A stretch of DNA of 64,000 nucleotides from Kribbella solani (GTDB lineage: Bacteria > Actinomycetota > Actinomycetes > Propionibacteriales > Kribbellaceae), in contig NZ_JACHNF010000001.1 in the NCBI RefSeq assembly GCF_014205295.1, positions 6,448,001 through 6,512,000 of the forward strand, read 5' to 3'. This document shows, in pieces, positions 34,737 to 42,728 of the stretch. A model generated the notes under the pieces. The model was not told where the DNA came from. It made no database searches and saw nothing but the letters and a program-made list of their open reading frames with translations. Each line of letters opens with the position of its first letter. Positions within the stretch are counted from its first letter, which is position 1. The position numbers and the translations under genes are program-made.

Positions 34737-37337
34737 GTGACTGCGGACAATCAGGAGTTCGAGGACCAGGATCGCCGGCTGCGTGGGTTGGTGAGGGCGA
34801 TGGCGGCCGATGTATCCGCGTTCGCCGACCGGCAGGACGTGCGGGTGCGGGTGATCGAGAAGCGCTCCGCGAAAGAGTGGCGGGAGTGCGAGCAGCGGAT
34901 CGGCGAGACGTTCGCCGAGACGAGCCGGATGGCCAAGGTGGCGCGCCTGGCGTTGCCGGGGTTCGACCCTGGTCCTGGCTGGCGTTCACAGCAGGCGGCC
35001 GTGGAGGCGCTGGCGAATCCGGATGCCGAGTACGCGGTGGTCGTCGAGGCCGGCGACAAAGGACCAATGACCGTCGTGACATTCAAAGAAGCCATGGTGT
35101 TCCGGCAGTCTGCAGCCGAGCCGTTCCAGGACACTGGAGCCTGCATCGTGGTCGGCGGCGGCACGACATTTCCGTCGGCGTCGCCGGCACCACCGCTGCG
35201 AATCCCCGGGGCGAGCCATGATTTCGGGGATGCCCCGCGGCTCAGCGATGCGCTCGCCGCGCACGTTGCACGGTTGAGAGATGAGCGGGCTGGGGATGCC
35301 GCGCCGTTGGGCGGTGTGGAAGCCGGGTATGTCGCGCAGTACGCGCTGGCCACCTTTGCGGCGCAGCAGCGGCTGGACGTGGCTCACAACGTCTCTCCGG
35401 GTAGTTGGCACGGACCGTGGGCGATCGGCGAGTTGCAGGAGATCGACGAGGACGGGCGGGCGAGTGATGTCCCCGTACTGGGCTGGTCGGCGGACGACGC
35501 GCGATACATTGCCGAACAGGTCACACGGCTCCAGCCGGACGGCGAACATCCCTTTCCGGAGGTCGACGCCCGCCCGATCGCCCACGACGAGCACCGGCGC
35601 CGGGCCGTCCAGCTCAGCGAATGGATCGAACGAGGCGGAAGCGTCGAGCTGTACAACCACGAAGATCCCGATCATCATCTCGCGGCCGAGTTCATGCTGC
35701 TGGAACTGGACCCCGCGATCGAGACGGCCGTGCGGAATCCGATCCCGCAGGTAGCCGGCGTCCGGACCCTGGCCACGACGATGAACGGCGATCCGCAAGC
35801 CGCGGTGACCTTCGGCCTCGATGCCGCCGGTGATCTGCACGTACTGCGGTTCGTCGGCTCGGCGGATCCGGGTGCGCATCGGGCGATCGTGCTGATGATG
35901 CACATGTCCGCGATCCGGGCCGGTGGCGGGGTGTCCGCCTCCCGGCAGGGTGCGATGGACCTGGTCGGGGAGGAACAGTTTGCCGTCAGCGCCTCGGAAT
36001 GCGTCGACCTCGCTGACAGACTGCGGACCCACCTCAAGACGGTGAATCCGGCGGCCGCGGACCGGATGTCGGCGTTGATCCAGACTCTGGACGATGTGCC
36101 GGTGGAGCCGGCTGTGGACCCGGAGGTGGTCGCTGCTCGGGTACAGGGCTTTCGTGAGGCTGGTGGGGATGTGCTGGTTCTCCGCCGTTCGGATCCGGTC
36201 TTCGCGGCCCTGCAGGAGAAGGCAGCTGATCGGATGGCTGCCGCGATGGGTGCGGACGGGGCCGTTCCGCCGGAGGTGGACGGACTTTGGCGGGTTTTCA
36301 ACGCGCCGGCCGCCGATCCCGGCCGGGGCACGGACCCGGGTAATCAGCAGGTGGCGGTTGCTGTCGTCGACGGCATGCCGGTCGCTGCCGCCGCGACCGC
36401 GCGGCTGAGTTCCCGGTGCGAACTCGGGGCCTTCGGCGCGCTGCCGGGTGCTGACGATGCTCTGGCCGCGGCTCTCGTCGACGGCGTTTATCCGATGGCC
36501 CACCGCGGCAAACCGTTGACCATGTTCCGTGGTGACGAGGAGGCGAACTCGGAGCGGCTCGCGGCGGTTGGCCTGGAGGCAACCAAGGTACGTCCGTTGG
36601 ACGGCGACGGGAGCCTGGTCCAGATCCGGCTCTCGGAGGTCACCCGGAAGGCGATCGAGGCCGCTGCCACGTCCGGATGGCTTTCGGCCCGTCAGCTGCA
36701 CGGCAGGGCGAGGGACCTGGAAGATTTCCAGCTCAGGAACGGATCGGTGCGGTTACTGGACCATGGAGTCGCGGCTGAGCGACAGACGGCTGAGGAAGCG
36801 ATCCGGGCTGTCCAGGGCCGGGCCGACGTGCCGCAGCCCGATTCGCCCGTACCGCCGGTGGCCGGTGATCGGTTCACTGTGCTGGCGCGGTGCAACTCCG
36901 ATACCGCGTACATCAGCTTCGACCAGAGTCCCGAAGGCGCGATCGAGGTCGTGGATGTTGCCGCCTCGAAGTTCGACTACATGGCTCTGAACGCCGCGCA
37001 GTACGGGTTTGCTGCCCACGTCGCCGAGCGTGGCCAGGACGCGATGCCACACGAGCGAATCACTCAGGACGAACAGGGCCGGGGCGTCTGGAGCGTGGGG
37101 GAGAGCCGCTACTTCGTCGCCGGTGTCGAATCCCGCCTCGGAACCGAAGTCGCCAAATCGTTGCTCCCGGCCCCCGAACCGACCGTCGGCCCCGAATCCG
37201 CCCAGGCCACCGAGTCCGCCCAGGCCACCGAGTCCGCCCAGTCCACTGAAAACGGGCAGTCGACCGAATCCGGGCAGGGTGCGGCGCCGCGGCGGCCGGA
37301 TCGGCCGGACAACCAGCGGGGCGGCCCGGAGCGCTGA
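34737..37337 (+). CDS. array protein, copy 5
   Basis: An 866-residue member that starts the second subgroup: its N-terminus (QEFEDQDRRLRG) matches copies 6 to 8 (EFEE.(D/N)RRL). The GTG start has GCGAGG nine nt upstream. Compared with copies 1-4, repeat I has an enlarged hairpin (FKEAMVFRQSAAEPFQDTGA). Repeat III lacks the SGADD form and reads GALPGADDALAAALVDGVYP. The linker holds QATESA/QSTENG hexapeptides encoded by an 18-bp repeat, and the protein ends GAAPRRPDRPD...GGPER. The next gene begins 58 nt later without a promoter box, so the two are probably one transcript. Confidence 0.8.
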   Translation: MTADNQEFEDQDRRLRGLVRAMAADVSAFADRQDVRVRVIEKRSAKEWRECEQRIGETFAETSRMAKVARLALPGFDPGPGWRSQQAAVEALANPDAEYAVVVEAGDKGPMTVVTFKEAMVFRQSAAEPFQDTGACIVVGGGTTFPSASPAPPLRIPGASHDFGDAPRLSDALAAHVARLRDERAGDAAPLGGVEAGYVAQYALATFAAQQRLDVAHNVSPGSWHGPWAIGELQEIDEDGRASDVPVLGWSADDARYIAEQVTRLQPDGEHPFPEVDARPIAHDEHRRRAVQLSEWIERGGSVELYNHEDPDHHLAAEFMLLELDPAIETAVRNPIPQVAGVRTLATTMNGDPQAAVTFGLDAAGDLHVLRFVGSADPGAHRAIVLMMHMSAIRAGGGVSASRQGAMDLVGEEQFAVSASECVDLADRLRTHLKTVNPAAADRMSALIQTLDDVPVEPAVDPEVVAARVQGFREAGGDVLVLRRSDPVFAALQEKAADRMAAAMGADGAVPPEVDGLWRVFNAPAADPGRGTDPGNQQVAVAVVDGMPVAAAATARLSSRCELGAFGALPGADDALAAALVDGVYPMAHRGKPLTMFRGDEEANSERLAAVGLEATKVRPLDGDGSLVQIRLSEVTRKAIEAAATSGWLSARQLHGRARDLEDFQLRNGSVRLLDHGVAAERQTAEEAIRAVQGRADVPQPDSPVPPVAGDRFTVLARCNSDTAYISFDQSPEGAIEVVDVAASKFDYMALNAAQYGFAAHVAERGQDAMPHERITQDEQGRGVWSVGESRYFVAGVESRLGTEVAKSLLPAPEPTVGPESAQATESAQATESAQSTENGQSTESGQGAAPRRPDRPDNQRGGPER
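37203..37274 (+). repeat. 18-bp tandem repeat in linker of copy 5
   Basis: Two exact copies of CAGGCCACCGAGTCCGCC (37203-37238) plus two diverged ones; it codes for QATESA-type hexapeptides. The unit is a sequence relative of the 18-bp unit in copy 2. Confidence 0.85.
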
Positions 37338-37395
37338 GCGTCGGCAAGGGTGCCCTCCAGGGGCGCGAGGCAAACGATTTCGAGCGAGGTGGCGG

Positions 37396-39942
37396 ATGGC
37401 TGGGGACGGTCAGGAGTTCGAGGAGTGGAACCGTCGGCTGGATGTGACGGCGATCGAGGCCGGCGTGTCGGCGTTCGACGGCTCTGTCCGGGTGATCGAG
37501 AAGTCCACGAAAGAGTGGTCGGAGTACACGCGGCGGGTGCTGGATGAATTCGATCGGACGGACCAGCTGACCGAGGTCCTGCGCCGGGGGTTGCCGGGGT
37601 TCGATCATGGTCCTGGCTGGCGGTCCCGGAAGGCGGTCGTGGACGCGCTGCGGCATCCGGAGGTCGAGTATGCGGTGGTGGTCGAGGCAGTCGGCGACGG
37701 AGGGATGACCGTCGTGACCTTCAAGGAAGCCGTGTCCCAGGGTGCCGCGGCCTGCTTGGAGGTGGTCGGCGGCGGTACGACATTCCCGCCGACGGCCGAC
37801 GTTCTCCGCGACGTACCGCGGCTGAGCGACCAGCTGGCCCGGCACGTCGCACGGTTGAAGGGTGACGGGGCTGGGCACGCCGCGCAGTTGAGTGCCAAGC
37901 AGGCCGGGTATGTCGCGCAGTACGCGTTGGCAACCATCGCGGCAGATCAAGGTTTCGGCGTGATTCACCGGGCTTCGCCGGACAGTTGGCACGGGCCGCG
38001 GGGGATCGAGGGGCGGTGGGAGATCGACGTGGATGGGCAGACGGGCGATATCCAAGCGCTGAGCTGGTCGGCGGCCGATGCACAGCACATTGCCGAGCAG
38101 GTCACGCTCAGACAGCCGAGCGGTCTTTATCCCTACCAGCGGATCGCCGTCCCTCCGGCCCGCGATGACACCTTCCGCCGGTTGGCGACCCAGCTGAGTG
38201 GCTGGCTCGAACGGGGCGGAACGATCGATGTCTGCGACCATGGTGACGAGGGCCAAAAGGAGGCGGCCGACGTCGCTGTGCTGGCACTGGAACCACCCGA
38301 CAGGCAGGACGCACGGGAGCCGATTCCCGATCAGGCCGGGGTACGGACGATCGTCGCGAGATTGAACGGCCGGCCGCAGGCCGCGGTGACCTTCGGGCGG
38401 CGGGCCGACGGCGGCCTACAGGTGCTCAGGCTTCTCGGATCGGAACATCCGGGCGCTGATCAGGCGGCCGAGTTGATGCTGTTCCAAGCCGCGGTCCGCG
38501 TTGGTGGTGGTGTGTCCTACGCCCCGGCCGGCGCGATCGACTTCCTCGGGCACGAGGCGCACCTCGTCAGCCCTGACGACGTCTCGTCCCACGTCACGAG
38601 ACTGCAGAATCATCTGCGGCAGGTGGATCGAGCCTCGTCGGATCGGATGACGGAGCTGGTCAACGCCCACTTCTACCTGCCGGAGGAGTCGGCCGTGGAC
38701 CCGGATGCACTGGCGGCGCAACTGCAGCGGTTCCACGAAGCTGGTGGAGACGTCCTGTACCTCAGTCGATCCGATCCGAATTTCATGGCTTTGCGGGACA
38801 AGGTGGCCGACCGGATGGTGGCGGCGATTGGTTCGGACGGGAGCATTCCACCGGACCTCGAGAGCCTCTGGCGGGTCTTCAATTCGCCGGTCGCCGAGTC
38901 CGGGCAGCCGGTCTCCGGCCTGCCGGACTCGGTGCGCGAGCGAGTGGCCGTCGCGGTCAAGGATGGTATTCCGGTGGCGGCGGCTGCGGTCAGGGCTACC
39001 GGTTTCCGGTGCGAGATCAAGGCGTTCGGGGCGGTCGCCGGAGCCGATGACGGTCTGGTCGCGGCTGTCGTCGACGGGGTGTATCCGAGGTTCGGCGCCG
39101 TGCCGCTGGTCATGTTCTGGCCTGATGACGAGGCACGTCCGGAGCAGCTTGCGGCGCTCGGTCTGGAGAAGACCGGGATCCATGCCCTCGATGACGACGG
39201 CCGTGTCGAGATCCGGCTGTCGGATGCCACCCGAGCATCGATTGACACCATCCGGTCGGGGGGATGGATGAGCTCCCGTCAGCTGGAAGTCACCGCGATC
39301 AATCTTGAGATGTTCCAGGAGCAAGCCGGCGCGGTCCGTCGACTGAACCACGCGGACGCGGGGCAACGGCAGGCGGCCGAGGACATCATCCGGGCGACGC
39401 GGGACATGCCCGACTGGGACCTGCCGGAGTCGCCCCTGCCGCCGGTGAACGGGAACAGAGTGACCTTGGTGGCCCAGGGCGCGATGGGCGCGGCGTACCT
39501 TACTTTCGACGAGACTCCCGACGGACAAGTGGAGGTCGTCGACATCGCTGCCCACGCGTATGCCTCCCATGCCCGGCACGTCCTGCGGCACGGGTTCTGC
39601 GCGTATCTCGCCGAGCAGGGAACGGACGCGGTGCTGCACGAGCGGATTTCCGGTAAGGAGCGCGACGGGGGTATCTGGAGCGCGGCGGAGAGTCGATACG
39701 TCGTCACCGGCATGCGCAACCGCCTCGGCGCCGAAGCAGTCGAATCGTTGCTCCCAGCGCCCGAACCGGCCGCCACCCCGGAGTCTGCCCAGCCGACCGA
39801 AACCGCCCAATCCAAGGAGTCCGCCCAGTCCACCGAGTCCGAGCAGTCCGCCGGCGGTGGGAAATCTACCGACGGTGGGAAGGGTGAGGCGCCGCGGCGG
39901 CCGGACAGGCCGGACGGCCGGGGTGGTCCGATGGAGCGCTGA
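37396..39942 (+). CDS. array protein, copy 6
   Basis: An 848-residue paralog with its ATG at 37396 behind gcgaggtggcgg, a leader segment shared with copies 7 and 8; the longer open frame upstream belongs to the overlap with copy 5 and is not used. The first helix of repeat I is shortened (EAGVSAFDGSVRVIEK, lacking the RPGT loop). Repeat III has an added SGLPDSVRE loop before VAVAVKDGIPVAAAAV and reads GAVAGADDGLVAAVVDGVYP. The region NGRPQAAVTFGRRADG in repeat II is nearly the same as in copy 4. The linker is QPTETAQSKESAQSTE-like and the end is GEAPRRPDRPDGRGGPMER, the clearest form of the terminal peptide. Confidence 0.8.
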   Translation: MAGDGQEFEEWNRRLDVTAIEAGVSAFDGSVRVIEKSTKEWSEYTRRVLDEFDRTDQLTEVLRRGLPGFDHGPGWRSRKAVVDALRHPEVEYAVVVEAVGDGGMTVVTFKEAVSQGAAACLEVVGGGTTFPPTADVLRDVPRLSDQLARHVARLKGDGAGHAAQLSAKQAGYVAQYALATIAADQGFGVIHRASPDSWHGPRGIEGRWEIDVDGQTGDIQALSWSAADAQHIAEQVTLRQPSGLYPYQRIAVPPARDDTFRRLATQLSGWLERGGTIDVCDHGDEGQKEAADVAVLALEPPDRQDAREPIPDQAGVRTIVARLNGRPQAAVTFGRRADGGLQVLRLLGSEHPGADQAAELMLFQAAVRVGGGVSYAPAGAIDFLGHEAHLVSPDDVSSHVTRLQNHLRQVDRASSDRMTELVNAHFYLPEESAVDPDALAAQLQRFHEAGGDVLYLSRSDPNFMALRDKVADRMVAAIGSDGSIPPDLESLWRVFNSPVAESGQPVSGLPDSVRERVAVAVKDGIPVAAAAVRATGFRCEIKAFGAVAGADDGLVAAVVDGVYPRFGAVPLVMFWPDDEARPEQLAALGLEKTGIHALDDDGRVEIRLSDATRASIDTIRSGGWMSSRQLEVTAINLEMFQEQAGAVRRLNHADAGQRQAAEDIIRATRDMPDWDLPESPLPPVNGNRVTLVAQGAMGAAYLTFDETPDGQVEVVDIAAHAYASHARHVLRHGFCAYLAEQGTDAVLHERISGKERDGGIWSAAESRYVVTGMRNRLGAEAVESLLPAPEPAATPESAQPTETAQSKESAQSTESEQSAGGGKSTDGGKGEAPRRPDRPDGRGGPMER

Positions 39943-40047
39943 AGGTCCGAAGAACGGGTGGTGGTGTGGTTTGCCGGCCCGAGTGCACCTTCGCGGAGAG
40001 CGACCGGTACCCCTGTTTGTCCCGGCGCTCCACATGCACCTGGAACC

Positions 40048-40057
40048 ACTTAGAGTG
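40048..40057 (+). promoter_or_regulatory. array promoter box before copy 7
   Basis: ACTTAGAGTG ending 37 nt before the GTG start. The upstream TGCACCTG is shared with the box before copy 8. It lies in a 152-nt gap whose first 80 nt hold nothing recognisable. Confidence 0.65.
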
Positions 40058-40094
40058 ACTCGACAACTACGGAACGATTCGAGCGAGGTGGCGG

Positions 40095-42521
40095 GTGGCT
40101 GGGGACGATCGGGAGTTCGAGGAGCGGGACCGCCGGCTGGGTGGGACGGTAACGGAGCTGGCGGCCGGCGTGGCCGCGTGCGCTGCCCGGCCGGACGTGA
40201 AAGTACACGTGATCGGCAGGGCGTCCGCGAAATGGGCGGACTATGCAGCGCGTCTCAACCGCGATTTCGCGGTGACGGATCGCGTGGCCCGGACGTTGGA
40301 GCAGGGTCTGCCGGGGATCGGTCGCGGCCCGGGCTGGTACCTGCAGCGGGCGGCGGCGGAGGCCATGACGGCCGCGGGTGCCGAGCATGCCCTGCTGGTC
40401 GAGGCGGGTGAGTACGGGCCGCTGGCAGTCGTGACGTTCCAGCGGAAAGACGGCGGGTTGGTGGTGGTCGGTGGCGGGACCACGTTCCCGCCGGGCGCAT
40501 CTCCGGAGGCGGCGCTGCCGAGTGCCGAGGAAGCCGGCCGCACCGCCCAGTACGCGCTGGCGTCGATGGCCGCGCAGGAGATCCTGTCGGTGTCCCACGA
40601 AGCTCCGCCGGAGTTCTGGCACGGACCGCGGGCGCTCGAGTCCCAGGGGTTGAGCGGCGGCGTCGACGGACAGCGCCGCGACAACACGGCGCCGGCCTGG
40701 ACCGTGGCCGACGCTCTCCACCTCGCCGAGCAGGTCACGCGCCGCCAAGCCGGCGGGAAACATCCCTTCCCGGACGTCGAGTCCTACCACATCGCCGAGC
40801 CCGGGTTCCGGCGGTGGGCGACTCAGCTCCGGAGCTGGATCGAGCGGGGCGGCAGCATCGAGGTGTACGACCATGGTGACCCGGAGCAGCGGGAGGCGGC
40901 CGCCCAGGCGATCCTGGAACTGGCCTCCGATCCGAACGATGCCGTGATGCCCCCGATCCCGGACCGATCCGGGGTGCGGACCATGGTGGCGATGGTGGAC
41001 GGCAGGGCCAGTGGTCTCGTCACCACCGGACGGGGTGCCGACGGCAACCTGCATCTGATGCGGTTCTACGGCTCCGATGATCTCGGCGCGGCCCGCGCCA
41101 CGGAGCTGATGCTGACGGAGGCCGCGGCCCGGTCCGGCTGCCCGGTCATCGCGTCCAGGACCGGACTGATCGCGAACACGAAAGTGAACCAGGAGATCAA
41201 CTGGTCGCAGCCGAGGGCCTGGGCGGCACAGCTGCGCAGCAGGCTGCGCCAACTGGACCCCAAGGCGGACAGCGGGATGACCGAGATCCTCGGCGCGCTG
41301 GACAGGCCCGGAACGTCGACGGCCGACCCGGCCGACCCGGCGACGTTGGCCGCGTCGGTGCAACGGTTCCGTCAAGCCGGGGGCCACGTCCTGTACCTCG
41401 AAGCATCCGATCCGAGGTTGGCGGAGCTGCGGAAGAAGGTGGCCAAGCCGCCGGCCGTGTACGGAACGGCGCTGTCCGATGCCGGCAGCCTGTCGCGGGT
41501 CCTTCACCCGACGGTTCACGACGACGGCGTCTGGATGCCCGCCAACGACACCCGCCGGGTCGCCGTAGCCGTGGTCGACGGTGTGCCGGTCGCCGCCGCC
41601 GCGGTCAGGGAGACCGACCACCGGATCGAGCTCGGGATGCTCGCCCCGGCCCCCGAAACCGCCGACGCGCTGAACGCGGCCATCGTCGAGGGCGTATACG
41701 CCCGGGTGGAAGACCAAAAGCCGTTGGTCATGTTCCGGCCCGACGTCGAGGCGAGATCAGGGCAGTTGGAGGCGTACGGGCTGAACGTGACCGGAATGCG
41801 TGCCTACGACGACCATCGTCGCGTCGAGGTTCGCCTGCCGCTCGGCGTACGCGACGCCCTCCGTAGGGCGGACCGCGCGGCGGGCTGGGTGGATGCGCAG
41901 TCGCTCGACCACACGGCGGAGCAGCTGACGCGGTTCCAGGATGCCGGCGGATCGGTGCGCCGGCTGGATCACTCGGTCGAGGCCGAGCGGGTCGAGGCCG
42001 AGCGGGTCGTGGCTGAAGACGTGGTCCGCGGCGTGCCGGGCAACCTTGACCCGGTTCCGCCGGTGAACGGGAGGCGGGTGACGGTGGTGGCTCAATCCGA
42101 GCGGCACGGACCGGCGTACGTCACCTTCGACCAGACGCCCGGCAATGGGATCGAGGTCGTCCAGATGAACGCGAGGCAGGACGACGGCGCCGGGCAGGCC
42201 GCTCGGTACTGGTTCGCCGGACACCTCGCCGAGACCGGTCAAGCAGCGGTGCCGCAGAAACAGATCTCCATGTTCGACCGCATGGAAGGGATCTGGGGCC
42301 CGGACGAGAGCCGCTACTTCCTCACCGGAGTGGAGTACCGCCTCGGCAACCGACCAGCCGACCTGCTGCCGTCGGCCCCAGCACCTACCTCCGAACCCGC
42401 CCAAGCCCACGAAGCCGACCACCGCGCCGACTCCGGCCGAGCTGCTGAAGGTGGGAAGGGTGAGGCGCCGCGGCGGGCGGGTGGGGCGGACGGGCGGCGG
42501 CGGGGGCCGATGGAGCGCTGA
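40095..42521 (+). CDS. array protein, copy 7 (shortest, diverged repeat III)
   Basis: An 808-residue member. Repeats I, II and IV keep the family pattern (LVVVGGGTTF; GVRTMVAMVDG; AYVTFDQTPGNGIEVVQMN), but repeat III is reworked. The MAAAMGPDGTVPPDV helix-loop of the others is replaced by KKVAKPPAVYGTALSDAGS, and the loop after strand four reads APAPETADALNAAIVEGVYA in place of GAVSGADDAL. A short duplication VEAERVEAERV (two VEAER units, near residues 632-642) appears before repeat IV. The linker lacks TTE repeats and the end is GEAPRRAGGADG...GPMER. Codon use is more GC-biased than in copies 1-2. Confidence 0.8.
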   Translation: MAGDDREFEERDRRLGGTVTELAAGVAACAARPDVKVHVIGRASAKWADYAARLNRDFAVTDRVARTLEQGLPGIGRGPGWYLQRAAAEAMTAAGAEHALLVEAGEYGPLAVVTFQRKDGGLVVVGGGTTFPPGASPEAALPSAEEAGRTAQYALASMAAQEILSVSHEAPPEFWHGPRALESQGLSGGVDGQRRDNTAPAWTVADALHLAEQVTRRQAGGKHPFPDVESYHIAEPGFRRWATQLRSWIERGGSIEVYDHGDPEQREAAAQAILELASDPNDAVMPPIPDRSGVRTMVAMVDGRASGLVTTGRGADGNLHLMRFYGSDDLGAARATELMLTEAAARSGCPVIASRTGLIANTKVNQEINWSQPRAWAAQLRSRLRQLDPKADSGMTEILGALDRPGTSTADPADPATLAASVQRFRQAGGHVLYLEASDPRLAELRKKVAKPPAVYGTALSDAGSLSRVLHPTVHDDGVWMPANDTRRVAVAVVDGVPVAAAAVRETDHRIELGMLAPAPETADALNAAIVEGVYARVEDQKPLVMFRPDVEARSGQLEAYGLNVTGMRAYDDHRRVEVRLPLGVRDALRRADRAAGWVDAQSLDHTAEQLTRFQDAGGSVRRLDHSVEAERVEAERVVAEDVVRGVPGNLDPVPPVNGRRVTVVAQSERHGPAYVTFDQTPGNGIEVVQMNARQDDGAGQAARYWFAGHLAETGQAAVPQKQISMFDRMEGIWGPDESRYFLTGVEYRLGNRPADLLPSAPAPTSEPAQAHEADHRADSGRAAEGGKGEAPRRAGGADGRRRGPMER

Positions 42522-42678
42522 GGTCGGCGTAGGTATGGACGGGTGGCGGACGTGCGGCACTCACCAACGTGGGGATCGCCTGGGCGGCGCGCTCGGCAGG
42601 TGGGTGATTGTGCCGGGTCGGTGCGGTTGGGGAGTGGTGCAGGTTCGCGCCCGGAACGTGGGGGTGCACCTGCGGCTG

Positions 42679-42688
42679 ACTTAGGGTG
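42679..42688 (+). promoter_or_regulatory. array promoter box before copy 8
   Basis: ACTTAGGGTG (TAGGGT as -10) ending 40 nt before the GTG start, followed two bases later by a G10 tract. It lies in a 207-nt gap; apart from this box, the G tract and the leader I see nothing else in that gap. Confidence 0.6.
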
Positions 42689-42690
42689 AT

Positions 42691-42700
42691 GGGGGGGGGG
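42691..42700 (+). repeat. G10 homopolymer at the expected transcription start of copy 8
   Basis: Ten consecutive G residues 3-12 nt downstream of the promoter box, where the other copies have mixed sequence. Such tracts can change length by slippage. Confidence 0.9.
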
Positions 42701-42728
42701 CTAGGCAACGATTGAGTGAGGTGGCGGG

